Source: RXOA01 sp964547105
GTDB taxonomy: Bacteria > Bipolaricaulota > Bipolaricaulia > UBA7950 > UBA9294
Reading direction: 5' to 3'
NCBI GenBank assembly: GCA_964547105.1
Contig: CAZJLO010000009.1
Location: 1-54,201, forward strand
DNA: 54,201 nt
Part shown: piece after piece, positions 22,893-31,192 of the stretch
How the letters are laid out: the number at the start of each line of letters is the position of its first letter
How positions within the stretch are numbered: the first letter of the stretch is position 1
Made by a program: the position numbers and the translations under genes
The notes under the pieces: model-generated
Told to the model about the DNA's origin: nothing
The model's input: only the letters and a program-made list of their open reading frames with translations
Database searches by the model: none

Positions 22893-23802
22893 ATCGCTGC
22901 GCCGTGTGCAATCCGCGCAAGCACTCCTCTCCGGTCATCGACGAGCGGCATTCTCGCTGAACTTCGACAAGCTCTATCAATTCGTCTTCGGTCGCAACGA
23001 GAAATCGTCCCGTCTCGCGCACGGCAAGACAGCCCGGCGGCACGTCGCCGACGCGGATTCCAGTCAGCGCGGTTCGATACACCTTGACGCGATCGCCATC
23101 AATGAACGAGTACGCGCCCGGCCAAGGGTTCATCCCCCGCACATGGTTGTGCACATCCCGTGCCGCTCGCTTCCACTCGATTCTGCCGAGGTCGCGCGTC
23201 ACCTTCGGGGCGTACGAAACACCGTCTTCGGGTTGTCGGCGGGGAGTCAGTATTCCGGTATCGAGTCCCGCCAGGGTCTTCAGAATGCTCTCCGCTCCAA
23301 GCTCGGCCAGACGATCATGAAGCTCGCCTGTCGTCTCATCCACTCCGATCGGCGTTTCCGCCTGAAGCAAGATGTCGCCGGTATCCATCCCGTCTTCGAT
23401 GTAGAATGTGGTAATCCCCGTTGTGACCTCGCCACGTACAATCGCCCAATGGATCGGCGCCGCACCTCGGTACTTCGGCAACAACGATGCATGGATATTG
23501 ATCGTCCCTCTTGGCGGAATGCCGTAGACGGCACGGCGCAGTAATTGGCCGTAAGCCGCAACGACGAACACGTCGGCTGCCGCCTCTCTCAACTCGTCGA
23601 TTGCGTCGTTCGTCGTCTCCGGCTGGACAATCGGCAGCCCAAACGATCGTGCTGCTTGCTTCACCGCCGGCTCGCGAACGGCGAGTCCGCGGCCGGCCGG
23701 TCGATCGGGTTGCGTCACAACAAGGGACACGTTGTGCACGTCAATCAAGGCCCTCAGAGCAGGAATTGCGAACGCGGCGCTCCCGAAGAACACGACGTTC
23801 AA
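22864..23802 (-). CDS. fmt: Methionyl-tRNA formyltransferase
   Basis: Fmt formylates initiator Met-tRNA using 10-formyl-THF. The N-terminal domain has VVFFGSAAFAIPALRAL, INIHASLLPKYRGAAPIHWAI (the catalytic Asn/His region and the SLLP folate loop) and FYIEDGMDTGDIL. The C-terminal OB-like domain begins near residue 205 (YAPKVTRDLGRIEW). The start is a TTG at 23802 that overlaps the def stop as TTGA, within a GGCGG context. Def and Fmt being adjacent is a common bacterial arrangement. Confidence 0.95.
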   Translation of the reverse strand: MNVVFFGSAAFAIPALRALIDVHNVSLVVTQPDRPAGRGLAVREPAVKQAARSFGLPIVQPETTNDAIDELREAAADVFVVAAYGQLLRRAVYGIPPRGTINIHASLLPKYRGAAPIHWAIVRGEVTTGITTFYIEDGMDTGDILLQAETPIGVDETTGELHDRLAELGAESILKTLAGLDTGILTPRRQPEDGVSYAPKVTRDLGRIEWKRAARDVHNHVRGMNPWPGAYSFIDGDRVKVYRTALTGIRVGDVPPGCLAVRETGRFLVATEDELIELVEVQRECRSSMTGEECLRGLHTAQRFTDTPDTVP

Positions 23803-24287
23803 GCTTCCGCCCTCTCCTGACGGCGAAGTTCTTTGAGCAGGCTGGATCGTCGAGCCGGACTCAGGTAATCGATGAACAGGACTCCGTCCAGATGATCCAT
23901 TTCGTGCTGAATCGCCCGTGCCAGAAGTCCTTCTCCTTCGACTTCCACGGATCGTCCGTCAAGATCGAGGCCCCGCACTCGAACCCAGCGCTTCCGGGCA
24001 ACCGGACCTGAGATGCCAGGCAGACTGAGACATGCTTCATCGATCTCTTCCGCATCCTCCGATTCTTCGACGATCTCGGGGTTGATCAACACCTGAAACC
24101 GCTCGTCCACGTCAAGAATGAAGATCCTCTTGGAGATGCCAACCTGAGGAGCGGCAATGCCTACCCCGTTGGCACGCAACATCTCCTCAACCATCTTGGC
24201 ACACTCGTCCTTCACGCGCCGGTCGATCGCATCGACTTCCTCTGCCGGACGCCGCAATACATCATCCCCATACGTTCGAATACTCAC
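23799..24287 (-). CDS. def: Peptide deformylase
   Basis: The three Def motifs are present: GVGIAAPQVG (motif 1), EACLSLPG (motif 2; Ala replaces the usual Gly before the metal-ligand Cys) and HEMDHLDG (motif 3). At 162 residues it has the normal length. The start is a GTG at 24287 with AAGGA upstream. A strong minus-strand promoter sits at 24317-24345. It removes the formyl group added through Fmt, which is encoded immediately downstream. Confidence 0.95.
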   Translation of the reverse strand: MSIRTYGDDVLRRPAEEVDAIDRRVKDECAKMVEEMLRANGVGIAAPQVGISKRIFILDVDERFQVLINPEIVEESEDAEEIDEACLSLPGISGPVARKRWVRVRGLDLDGRSVEVEGEGLLARAIQHEMDHLDGVLFIDYLSPARRSSLLKELRRQERAEA

Positions 24288-24316
24288 GTTCCCATCCTTG
24301 TTTTCCGTCTGCCGCG

Positions 24317-24345
24317 ATTATAAAGTTCCTGTTGCCATGAGACAA
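24317..24345 (-). promoter_or_regulatory. Promoter for def-fmt
   Basis: On the minus strand TTGTCT (24345-24340) and TATAAT (24322-24317) have a 17-base spacer, giving a start near 24310 and a leader of about 20 bases. It covers the first possible recG start codon at 24337. Confidence 0.7.
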
Positions 24346-24360
24346 GATAATGGCGATTCC

Positions 24361-26658
24361 ATGAAACTTCTCCGCAAGGTCCTCTTGCTGGAGCGACGTC
24401 TTGGCTACACGGACAAGGCCGTGATTCACGGGCTTGAAGCATTGGTTCGCCAGCTCGACCCGCAACGCGCAGAACTCGTCGCCGGATACGCCGATGCAGC
24501 CCATTTCGATCGTCAGCAGGCGATTGATCGGCTCATCGAGTCGCTCGATCAGGTGCGGTCGATCGAATCCGAGGCGGACGCCGCCACGGATCCGCAGCAT
24601 TCGCCTCCCTTGAATCAAACAGGATGTTCCTCTCTCCCTGATTCGCTTGACATCCGTCTCGATGACCTTGTCGCACAAGCGCCCGGCGTCGGCAGTAAAC
24701 GCAGCGCATTGCTTGCCCGCCTCGGAATCACGACGATCGAGGATCTTCTCCTGTATCTTCCGCGGCGCCTTGAGGACCGAACCCGGTTCGAAACCATCGG
24801 CCGGCTTCAACCAAGAGACGAAGTGTGTGTCCGAGCCGAGGTGCTGCAGATTGACCGATTCCGTACCGGACGTCGGTCCGAAGCGATCAAGGCCTCGCTC
24901 GGCGACGGGACCGGCTTCCTCTACGGGGTTTGGTTCAATCAGCCATGGGTCGCGCAACAACTCAAGCCCGGTGAGACGATTGACCTGTACGGCAAAGTTG
25001 AACGTCACTACGGAGAACTTCAGTTGCAGTCACCGGTCTGGGAGCCAGCAGGCGAAAAACAGGAGACGGGACGAATCGTCCCCATCTATCCGCTGACGGA
25101 TGGACTCACCGCCAAGCAACTCCGTTCGATCGTCCAGCGAAGCCTGGATCAGTACGGCCCGCTTCTTACCGATGTCGTTCCCGAAGAGATCCGCGTTCGT
25201 CACGGACTTCTCGGCCGCTCCGAAGCGGTTCTTGCTTTGCACCGCCCCAATTCTCCGGAGTCGTTCGAAACCGCCCGCCAAAGCCTCGCATTCGAGGAAC
25301 TCCTGCTTCTCCAGGCCGCTCTCCGGGCAACGCCGAGAGAACACAAAGGCACTCCGCACGCAAGCGGCAATCAGCTCGCGACATCCTTCCTTGCGTCGCT
25401 TCCGTTCACGCTGACTCCGGGACAACGCGCCGCCATCGAGGACATCGCCCGCGATCTACGGAGCAACCAACGTATGCTGCGCCTCCTTCAAGGCGACGTC
25501 GGAGCCGGCAAGACACTTGTGGCCGTAACCGCTTCCCTGTACGCAATCGAGGCCGGCTATCAGGTCGCGTTCATGGCCCCAACAGAGGTCCTTGCCGAAC
25601 AGCACTTCCGCACGATCGGGGACCTCCTGGAACAGCTTCCGGTCCGCATTGAGCTGCTTGTCGGAGGCCGCACCAATCGGGATCCCCACGCCCGTCTTGC
25701 TGACGGATCGATCGACTTGGTGATTGGGACGCACGCTCTGATCCAAGAGGTGGTGCAGTTTGCGAAGCTGGGACTGGTCGTCATTGACGAGCAGCACCGA
25801 TTCGGGGTTGTTCAGCGGTCGGCAATCGAGGAGAAAGGGGAACTCGTGGACCTGCTGGTGATGAGCGCCACCCCGATCCCCCGGACGATTGCTCTGACTT
25901 TGTATGGCGAGTTCGACCAATCGCTGATTCCGGAGATGCCATGCGGGCCCAAGAACACACGAACTATGTGGGTCGGTCAATCCCACCGCGACGAGGTCTA
26001 TGCAAAAATCGGCGCCTTGCTTCGCGACAACGTTCAAGGGTTCGTCATCGTTCCGTTGATTGAAGAATCGGAGAAGATCGACTTGAAAGCCGCCGTCAGC
26101 GTCACGGAGGAGCTGACACAGCGCTTCGCGTTCGCTGACGTGCGTCTCATTCACGGCCGGATGTCGGCTGAAGACAGGAACGAAGCCATGGATCAGTTTC
26201 GTTCCGGCATCTGCCAACTCCTTGTCGCCACTACGGTGATCGAGGTGGGAATCGATGTTCCGGCCGCTTCGTTCATGGTGATCGAGCACGCTGAGCGTTT
26301 CGGGCTGTCTCAGCTCCATCAGCTTCGGGGACGGATTGGTCGAGCGGGGCAGGATGCGGTCTGCTACGCCATCGCCAACACCACCACAGACGAAGCCCAG
26401 CAGCGACTCCACGCATTCTCCACCCATCTCGACGGGTTCGCGCTTGCCGAGCAGGATGTGCAGATTCGCGGCCCCGGCGACTTGTTGGGAACAAAGCAAC
26501 ACGGATTCCTGAGCCGGCTGCGTGCGGCTGATCTGCTGCAGGATCGAGCGCTTCTTGACATTGCTCGCGAGGAGACATCGGACCTCAAGAAGTGGCCGTC
26601 TCTTGTGGAAGCCGCCGAACGAAGGTTCGCAGAGACGATTCGTTGGCTCCGGATCTAG
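24361..26658 (+). CDS. recG: ATP-dependent DNA helicase RecG
   Basis: RecG remodels stalled forks and Holliday junctions. After an N-terminal helical extension (about 1-95) come the wedge/OB domain (LLARLGITTIEDLLLYLPRR, RPRDEV), motif I GDVGAGKTLVA, motif II VVIDEQHRFG, motif III MSATPIPRT, and the C-terminal helicase lobe with HGRM, TTVIEVGIDVP and QLRGRIGRAG (motif VI). The ATG at 24361 gives 765 residues; ATG at 24337 is also possible but lies under the def promoter. Neither has a clear ribosome-binding site. It is convergent with pyrH. Confidence 0.95.
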   Translation: MKLLRKVLLLERRLGYTDKAVIHGLEALVRQLDPQRAELVAGYADAAHFDRQQAIDRLIESLDQVRSIESEADAATDPQHSPPLNQTGCSSLPDSLDIRLDDLVAQAPGVGSKRSALLARLGITTIEDLLLYLPRRLEDRTRFETIGRLQPRDEVCVRAEVLQIDRFRTGRRSEAIKASLGDGTGFLYGVWFNQPWVAQQLKPGETIDLYGKVERHYGELQLQSPVWEPAGEKQETGRIVPIYPLTDGLTAKQLRSIVQRSLDQYGPLLTDVVPEEIRVRHGLLGRSEAVLALHRPNSPESFETARQSLAFEELLLLQAALRATPREHKGTPHASGNQLATSFLASLPFTLTPGQRAAIEDIARDLRSNQRMLRLLQGDVGAGKTLVAVTASLYAIEAGYQVAFMAPTEVLAEQHFRTIGDLLEQLPVRIELLVGGRTNRDPHARLADGSIDLVIGTHALIQEVVQFAKLGLVVIDEQHRFGVVQRSAIEEKGELVDLLVMSATPIPRTIALTLYGEFDQSLIPEMPCGPKNTRTMWVGQSHRDEVYAKIGALLRDNVQGFVIVPLIEESEKIDLKAAVSVTEELTQRFAFADVRLIHGRMSAEDRNEAMDQFRSGICQLLVATTVIEVGIDVPAASFMVIEHAERFGLSQLHQLRGRIGRAGQDAVCYAIANTTTDEAQQRLHAFSTHLDGFALAEQDVQIRGPGDLLGTKQHGFLSRLRAADLLQDRALLDIAREETSDLKKWPSLVEAAERRFAETIRWLRI

Positions 26659-26707
26659 TGCAACCCTCGGCGTAGCCGGTGGTTGTCGCTCCCCACAGAC
26701 CTTCGAA

Positions 26708-27436
26708 TCAAGCCGGAGAAGCACTCTTGTGGATCATGGTTCCAAGCCGCCACACATCAGCTCCACCCAGCAATTGGAGCGAAGACGGCTCGGTGCCGTT
26801 AAACACGAGAATCGGAATACCGTGTTCTCGACAGAGTTCGACCGCCACCACATCCATCACTTGATATCGTGCGGCGATGAAGGCATCGTAGGTCAGTTCT
26901 TTCAGCGGTTCACCCGGTCTGGAGCTGCCGTTTGGATCGGTTTCGTACACGCCGGCCACATTCGATGCCTTCGCAAGCAGATCAGCTCCAATCGATGCGG
27001 CCCGAATGGCTGCGGCGGTATCCGTAGAAACAAACGGATTGCCCGTTCCTCCGGCAAAAATGACGATCTTTCCCTGCGAGAGGATGGACTGGGCGGCAAT
27101 CGGATCGACGGCAGCAATTCCGTCCACAGGAACTGCGGATTGAATGACCACAGCTCGTCCGGCGGCTTCAAGGTAGGCCTGAAGCGCCAATGCATTGAGA
27201 ACCGTGGCCAGCATGCCCATTCGGTCAGCCCGGACCCTTGGCAACCACGGACTTCGCGCCCCGCGAAGGATATTCCCTCCGCCAATGACAACCGCCACCT
27301 CGGTGTCGCTTTGAGCACCCGAGATGGCGGCCAGTTCTCCGGCAACCCGTTCCAGCGCGAGAGGTGAGAAGGGCGCTCCATCTTCCTTCAACATCTCGCC
27401 GCTTAGCTTGACGAGGATGCGACGGGGTACGCCCAT
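26708..27436 (-). CDS. pyrH: Uridylate kinase
   Basis: The amino-acid-kinase fold motifs are ILVKLSGEML, VVIGGGNILRG, DRMGMLATVLNALAL, GTGNPFVSTDTAAAIRA and ASNVAGVYETDP. It phosphorylates UMP to UDP and is a GTP/UTP-regulated hexamer in most bacteria. The ATG is preceded by GGAGAG. It lies 4 bases after tsf, giving the classic rpsB-tsf-pyrH order; the usual following frr gene is absent, since convergent recG comes next. Confidence 0.95.
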   Translation of the reverse strand: MGVPRRILVKLSGEMLKEDGAPFSPLALERVAGELAAISGAQSDTEVAVVIGGGNILRGARSPWLPRVRADRMGMLATVLNALALQAYLEAAGRAVVIQSAVPVDGIAAVDPIAAQSILSQGKIVIFAGGTGNPFVSTDTAAAIRAASIGADLLAKASNVAGVYETDPNGSSRPGEPLKELTYDAFIAARYQVMDVVAVELCREHGIPILVFNGTEPSSLQLLGGADVWRLGTMIHKSASPA

Positions 27437-27440
27437 TTGA

Positions 27441-28031
27441 TCACTCTCCGATGGCGAACCGGGCGAAACGGCGAATCATGATGTTCTCGCCGGTCTTCGT
27501 GCGCAGCACGGCCAGCAGCTCTTCCACAGTCTCCGATGGGTCTTTCACGAATGGCTGCTTGAGAAGACACACGTCGGTGTAGAACTTGACGATGCGTCCT
27601 TCAATCGCCTTTTCGATGATCGCATCCGGCTTGCCTTGTGCGCGGAGTTGCGCCCGATAGATATCCTTCTCGTCTTCAAGATCAGCCTGTGGGACATCTT
27701 CCGGCGCCACGTATCGAGGGGATACAGCGGCGATGTGCATGGCAACATCGTTGGCGAATGCGATGAAGTCCGAGCTCTTTGCGGCGAAATCAGTGTTCGC
27801 CGCAACATCCAACAGCACACCCACCTTGCCGCTGTGATGGACATAGGCAAAGACTCCGCCTTCGTTGGCTTCACGCCCCTTGTGTCCGATCAGCTCAAGC
27901 CCTTCTTCGCGGAGGATCTTCTTGGCCTTCTCAAGGTCGCCGTCAGCCGTTTGCAGGGCGCGCTTGCAGTCCATCATCCCAACCCCAGTTTGGGCTCTGA
28001 GCGTCTTGACATCTTCGCTACGAATGGTCAT
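27441..28031 (-). CDS. tsf: Translation elongation factor Ts
   Basis: EF-Ts recycles EF-Tu-GDP. The N-terminal UBA-like domain and TDFAA motif are intact: VKTLRAQTGVGMMDCKRALQ and LLDVAANTDFAAKSSDFIAF. At 196 residues it is the short form, with one core subdomain, as in several thermophilic and deep-branching lineages, ending after RIVKFYTDVCLLKQPFVKDP. The ATG is preceded by AAAGGCGG; rpsB ends 24 bases upstream. Confidence 0.95.
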   Translation of the reverse strand: MTIRSEDVKTLRAQTGVGMMDCKRALQTADGDLEKAKKILREEGLELIGHKGREANEGGVFAYVHHSGKVGVLLDVAANTDFAAKSSDFIAFANDVAMHIAAVSPRYVAPEDVPQADLEDEKDIYRAQLRAQGKPDAIIEKAIEGRIVKFYTDVCLLKQPFVKDPSETVEELLAVLRTKTGENIMIRRFARFAIGE

Positions 28032-28055
28032 GTTGTTGCCGCCTTTGGCTCTGCT

Positions 28056-29105
28056 CTACTCGTCCTTTTTGTCTTCGGATTCCGCTTCCGCTTCGTCTTC
28101 GTCCTTGTCATCGGCTGAAGCTAGCGATTCCGGCTTCGGCTCAGCCTCCGCTTCGGAGTCTTGTTCCGGTTCGGGCTCGGCTTCGGCTTCCGGCTCAACC
28201 TCGGGCTCGGGTTTGGCTTCCGGTTCGGGTTTCACATCTTCGCCCACCGCCGCATCGACTTCCTTGTTCTCATCAGTCGCCGCAGCTTCCTCAACCGTCT
28301 GTTCTTTCTCGGAGTCAGCAGCCACGTCATCGGCGGCCGGAACTTGCTCAGACGTCGGCTCAATTTCGGACTTCGGGGCTTCAGCTTCCGGAGCGACCGC
28401 CGCCTTCTGCGGCGCATCCTGCCGTCCTTCGCGCCCCTCAATCACGGCATCGGCAATACGCGACGTGATGAGCTTCGTCGCTTTGATCGCATCATCATTC
28501 CCGGGAATCGGGAAGTCGATCGGATCCGGGTCACAGTTCGTGTCGACAATGGCGATCACCGGAATTCCCAATAGGTTCGCCTCGTGCACCGGATTCGCCT
28601 CGACATCCGGATCGATGACGTACATCAGGTCCGGAACGCGCTGCATGTTTCTCAGTCCGTCCAGGTTGCGCACAAGTTTCGCCAGTTCGCGACGAAGCTT
28701 GCTGGCTTCCTTGTTGGGGATATGCTCGATCGTCCCATCCTCAATCATCCGCTCAAGCTCTTTCATCCGATCGATGCTGTGCTTGATGGTGGCGAAATTG
28801 GTCAGCGTTCCGCCCAGCCACCGGCGGTTGACATAGTGCGCGCCACAGCGTTGTGCTTCTTCAAGAATCGTCGTCTGGACCTGCTTCTTCGTTCCGATAA
28901 ACAGAATTTCCTTGCCTGCGGTGGCATTATCGCGAACGTAGTAATAGGCCTTTCTGAACAGCGTGACCGTCTGCTCAAGATCGATAATGTGGATCCCCTT
29001 GCGCTCTGTAAAGATGTAGCGCGACATCTTGGGGTTCCATTTTCGCGTCCGGTGACCGAAGTGCACTCCGGTCTCCAAGAGCTCCTTCATTGTAAGAACG
29101 TCCAC
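28056..29105 (-). CDS. rpsB: Ribosomal protein uS2 with long acidic C-terminal tail
   Basis: Residues 1-228 are a complete uS2: GVHFGHRTRKWNPKM, GIHIIDLEQTV, RWLGGTLTNF, PDLMYVIDP and PVIAIVDTNCDPD. Residues about 229-349 are a low-complexity tail of Glu, Pro, Ala, Ser and Asp repeats (for example EPEAEPEPEQDSEAEAEPKP), ending EDEAEAESEDKKDE. Such a 120-residue acidic tail is far longer than usual. It starts with GTG at 29105 behind GGGGAGG; an ATG five codons later is the alternative. A near-consensus promoter lies upstream. Confidence 0.95.
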   Translation of the reverse strand: MDVLTMKELLETGVHFGHRTRKWNPKMSRYIFTERKGIHIIDLEQTVTLFRKAYYYVRDNATAGKEILFIGTKKQVQTTILEEAQRCGAHYVNRRWLGGTLTNFATIKHSIDRMKELERMIEDGTIEHIPNKEASKLRRELAKLVRNLDGLRNMQRVPDLMYVIDPDVEANPVHEANLLGIPVIAIVDTNCDPDPIDFPIPGNDDAIKATKLITSRIADAVIEGREGRQDAPQKAAVAPEAEAPKSEIEPTSEQVPAADDVAADSEKEQTVEEAAATDENKEVDAAVGEDVKPEPEAKPEPEVEPEAEAEPEPEQDSEAEAEPKPESLASADDKDEDEAEAESEDKKDE

Positions 29106-29156
29106 ATCATCCTCCCCTTGTTGGCGTGTATGGGTTGCCCGCTTGATAGTCTGCGT

Positions 29157-29185
29157 AGTATAGCCAACGACAATACGCCGTTCAA
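29157..29185 (-). promoter_or_regulatory. Promoter for rpsB-tsf-pyrH
   Basis: On the minus strand TTGAAC (29185-29180) and TATACT (29162-29157) are separated by 17 bases, giving a start near 29150 and a leader of about 45 bases. Confidence 0.75.
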
Positions 29186-29249
29186 TCGCCCACTACATGG
29201 GGCGTTGCCGATTGCTCCGGGGAGCTCGCGTTCTGTCGTGTGTCCAACG

Positions 29250-29255
29250 TATAAT
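29250..29255 (+). promoter_or_regulatory. -10 element upstream of dnaB
   Basis: A perfect TATAAT lies 20 bases before the dnaB start in the context CAACGTATAATC, which is also found before gcvH. No good -35 box stands 16-18 bases upstream, so this may need an activator. Confidence 0.45.
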
Positions 29256-29275
29256 CGCAGTGTGAGGCTTATCCT

Positions 29276-30694
29276 ATGACGCAACCGAACGTAGCGCAAG
29301 CTAGGGGCTCAGGGCTCCGCGAACTTCCACGGAACATCGAAGCCGAGCAAATCGTCCTCGGCTCCGCTCTTCTTGAGGCAGAAACAGCTGTTCCTGTTTT
29401 GATTGAGGCTCTGAAGCCGGAGCACTTCTATCACCGGGCACATCGTGTCTTCTTCCGCGCGATTCGCGAGATGTTCGATCGTGGAGATCCGATCGATGTC
29501 GTCACGATGGCGAACCATCTTGAGGAGCAGGATCAGATCGATGCCGTCGGCGGGCGGATGTACCTCAATGAACTGCTTGATCGCGTCACCACTACGGCAA
29601 GCCTCGAATACTACTCTGGCATCGTGAGGAAGAAGGCAGTCTTCCGCTCGCTGATCGAAGCCGGCGGCGTGATCACCGAATTGGGCTACAACGAAGCTTT
29701 GGAGACCGATGAGGTGCTCGACAAGGCTGAATCGATTGTATTCGGAGTGTCCGCCGCGAAAGGCGAAGGAGCTTCGTACCATCACGTGCGCGACTTCCTC
29801 TATGACCATATCGCGGCACTGGAAGAGCTGCATCGCGATCCCAATCGCCACACCGTCACCGGATTCTCGACCGGATTCCCGAAGCTGGACGAGATGACAT
29901 CGGGAATCCAGCGGTCTGATCTTATCGTCCTCGCCGGGCGCCCGGGAACGGGAAAGACCAGCTTCGCTCTTGCGCTTGCCCGTCATGTCGCGATCCGCGA
30001 GTCCGCCACCGTTGCGGTGTTCTCTCTTGAGATGTCCAAGGAGCAGCTTCTTGAACGGCTGCTGTGCGGAGAAGGCAAAGTCAGCCTGCATCGCCTTCGC
30101 GGCGGCTACGTGCCGAGCGCGAAGTGGCGGGATCTCGCCATGGCCGCGAGCAAGCTGCAGCAAGCCAACGTCCTCATCGACGAAACCCCAGGAATTTCCA
30201 TCTTCGAAATCCGCGCCAAGGCAAGGAGAATGCATGCCGCACATGGACTGGACATGGTCATCGTCGACTACCTTCAGCTCGTCGAAGGATCGATACGGAC
30301 AGATGTCCGGGAACAGGAGATCGCCCATATCTCCCGGTCGCTGAAAAAGCTCGCCCGTGAATTGAACATTCCGGTAATCGCCGTCTCGCAGCTGAATCGC
30401 GCCGTCGAGAGGCGGGAGTCGAAGCGACCTCAACTTGCCGATTTGCGCGAGAGCGGCGCCATCGAGCAAGATGCCGACATCGTCGCATTCATCTACCGCA
30501 AGGACTACTACGATCAACCGGGCGACGAGAGCACGATCGCAGCGCAGGGCGCCTCAGCCGACAGCGAACTGATCATCGCCAAACAGAGAAATGGCCCTCT
30601 GGGAACTGTCCCCATCACATTTCACCGCGCCTATGCCAGTTTCTACCCGCAGGCATGGGATTCATCGAGAAAGGGCGATCCTTCGACACCCTAA
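29276..30694 (+). CDS. dnaB: Replicative DNA helicase DnaB
   Basis: The N-terminal domain (about 15-115, LPRNIEAEQIVLGSALLEAE) is followed by a linker and the RecA-like motor: FSTGFPKLDEMTSGIQRSDL, Walker A AGRPGTGKTSFALALA, FSLEMSKEQLLERLL, Walker B MVIVDYLQLV and the arginine-finger region PVIAVSQLNRAVERR, then DLRESGAIEQDADIV. It is 472 residues with no intein. It forms the hexameric helicase that leads the replication fork. It is divergent from rpsB. Confidence 0.97.
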   Translation: MTQPNVAQARGSGLRELPRNIEAEQIVLGSALLEAETAVPVLIEALKPEHFYHRAHRVFFRAIREMFDRGDPIDVVTMANHLEEQDQIDAVGGRMYLNELLDRVTTTASLEYYSGIVRKKAVFRSLIEAGGVITELGYNEALETDEVLDKAESIVFGVSAAKGEGASYHHVRDFLYDHIAALEELHRDPNRHTVTGFSTGFPKLDEMTSGIQRSDLIVLAGRPGTGKTSFALALARHVAIRESATVAVFSLEMSKEQLLERLLCGEGKVSLHRLRGGYVPSAKWRDLAMAASKLQQANVLIDETPGISIFEIRAKARRMHAAHGLDMVIVDYLQLVEGSIRTDVREQEIAHISRSLKKLARELNIPVIAVSQLNRAVERRESKRPQLADLRESGAIEQDADIVAFIYRKDYYDQPGDESTIAAQGASADSELIIAKQRNGPLGTVPITFHRAYASFYPQAWDSSRKGDPSTP

Positions 30695-30710
30695 CCGCCG
30701 AATCGATCAC

Positions 30711-30739
30711 TTGGTCCCGGTGTGAGCGCAACGTATAAT
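30711..30739 (+). promoter_or_regulatory. Promoter for gcvH-gcvPA-gcvPB
   Basis: TTGGTC (30711-30716) and TATAAT (30734-30739) have a 17-base spacer. The predicted start near 30746 leaves a leader of only about 55 bases, too short for a tandem glycine riboswitch, and I see no such fold. Confidence 0.7.
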
Positions 30740-30800
30740 CCGCACGAATTGCCGGGGTGTCCGAATCCCCGCTGCATCCCAAGTTGACTCAGGAGGAGCA

Positions 30801-31181
30801 ATGACCTACCCCAAGGACTACCGCTACACGAAAGACCATGAGTGGATCCATATTGAGGGCAACAAAGCCAAGATCGGGATCACGGATCACGCGCAGGCTA
30901 AGCTGGGCGATATCGTGTTTGTCGAACTGCCGACTATGGGAACTGAACTCGCTGCCGGAGACGCGCTTGGGACTGTCGAGAGCGTCAAGGCCGTGGGAGA
31001 TGTCTTCGCCCCGATTGACGGAGTCGTCGTCGAGGTCAATTCCGATCTTGAGGCCACGCCGGATGAGATCAACAAGGATCCTCACGGCGCCGGATGGATT
31101 GCCGTGATTGAGTTCACCGATCCCGGGCAGCTTGACGGGTTGATGGATGCTGCCGCCTATGAGGATCTCTGCAATCAGTAG
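30801..31181 (+). CDS. gcvH: Glycine cleavage system H protein
   Basis: GcvH carries the lipoyl arm that shuttles the aminomethyl group between the P, T and L proteins. The 126-residue sequence has YTKDHEWIHIEGNKAKIGIT and the lipoylation site TVESVKAVGDVFAP, with Lys63 the expected lipoyl lysine. The start follows AGGAGGAG. It opens the gcvH-gcvPA-gcvPB operon; no gcvT or lpd gene is in the window. Confidence 0.96.
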   Translation: MTYPKDYRYTKDHEWIHIEGNKAKIGITDHAQAKLGDIVFVELPTMGTELAAGDALGTVESVKAVGDVFAPIDGVVVEVNSDLEATPDEINKDPHGAGWIAVIEFTDPGQLDGLMDAAAYEDLCNQ

Positions 31182-31192
31182 GAGCACGCCAC

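Noticed and set aside
28056..28836. A Ser-rich plus-strand open frame opposite rpsB
   Set aside because: It is created by the repetitive acidic-tail codons of uS2 read antisense; rpsB is certain.
30740..30800. Glycine riboswitch before gcvH
   Set aside because: Glycine operons often carry one, but the predicted leader is only about 55 bases and shows no tandem aptamer pattern.
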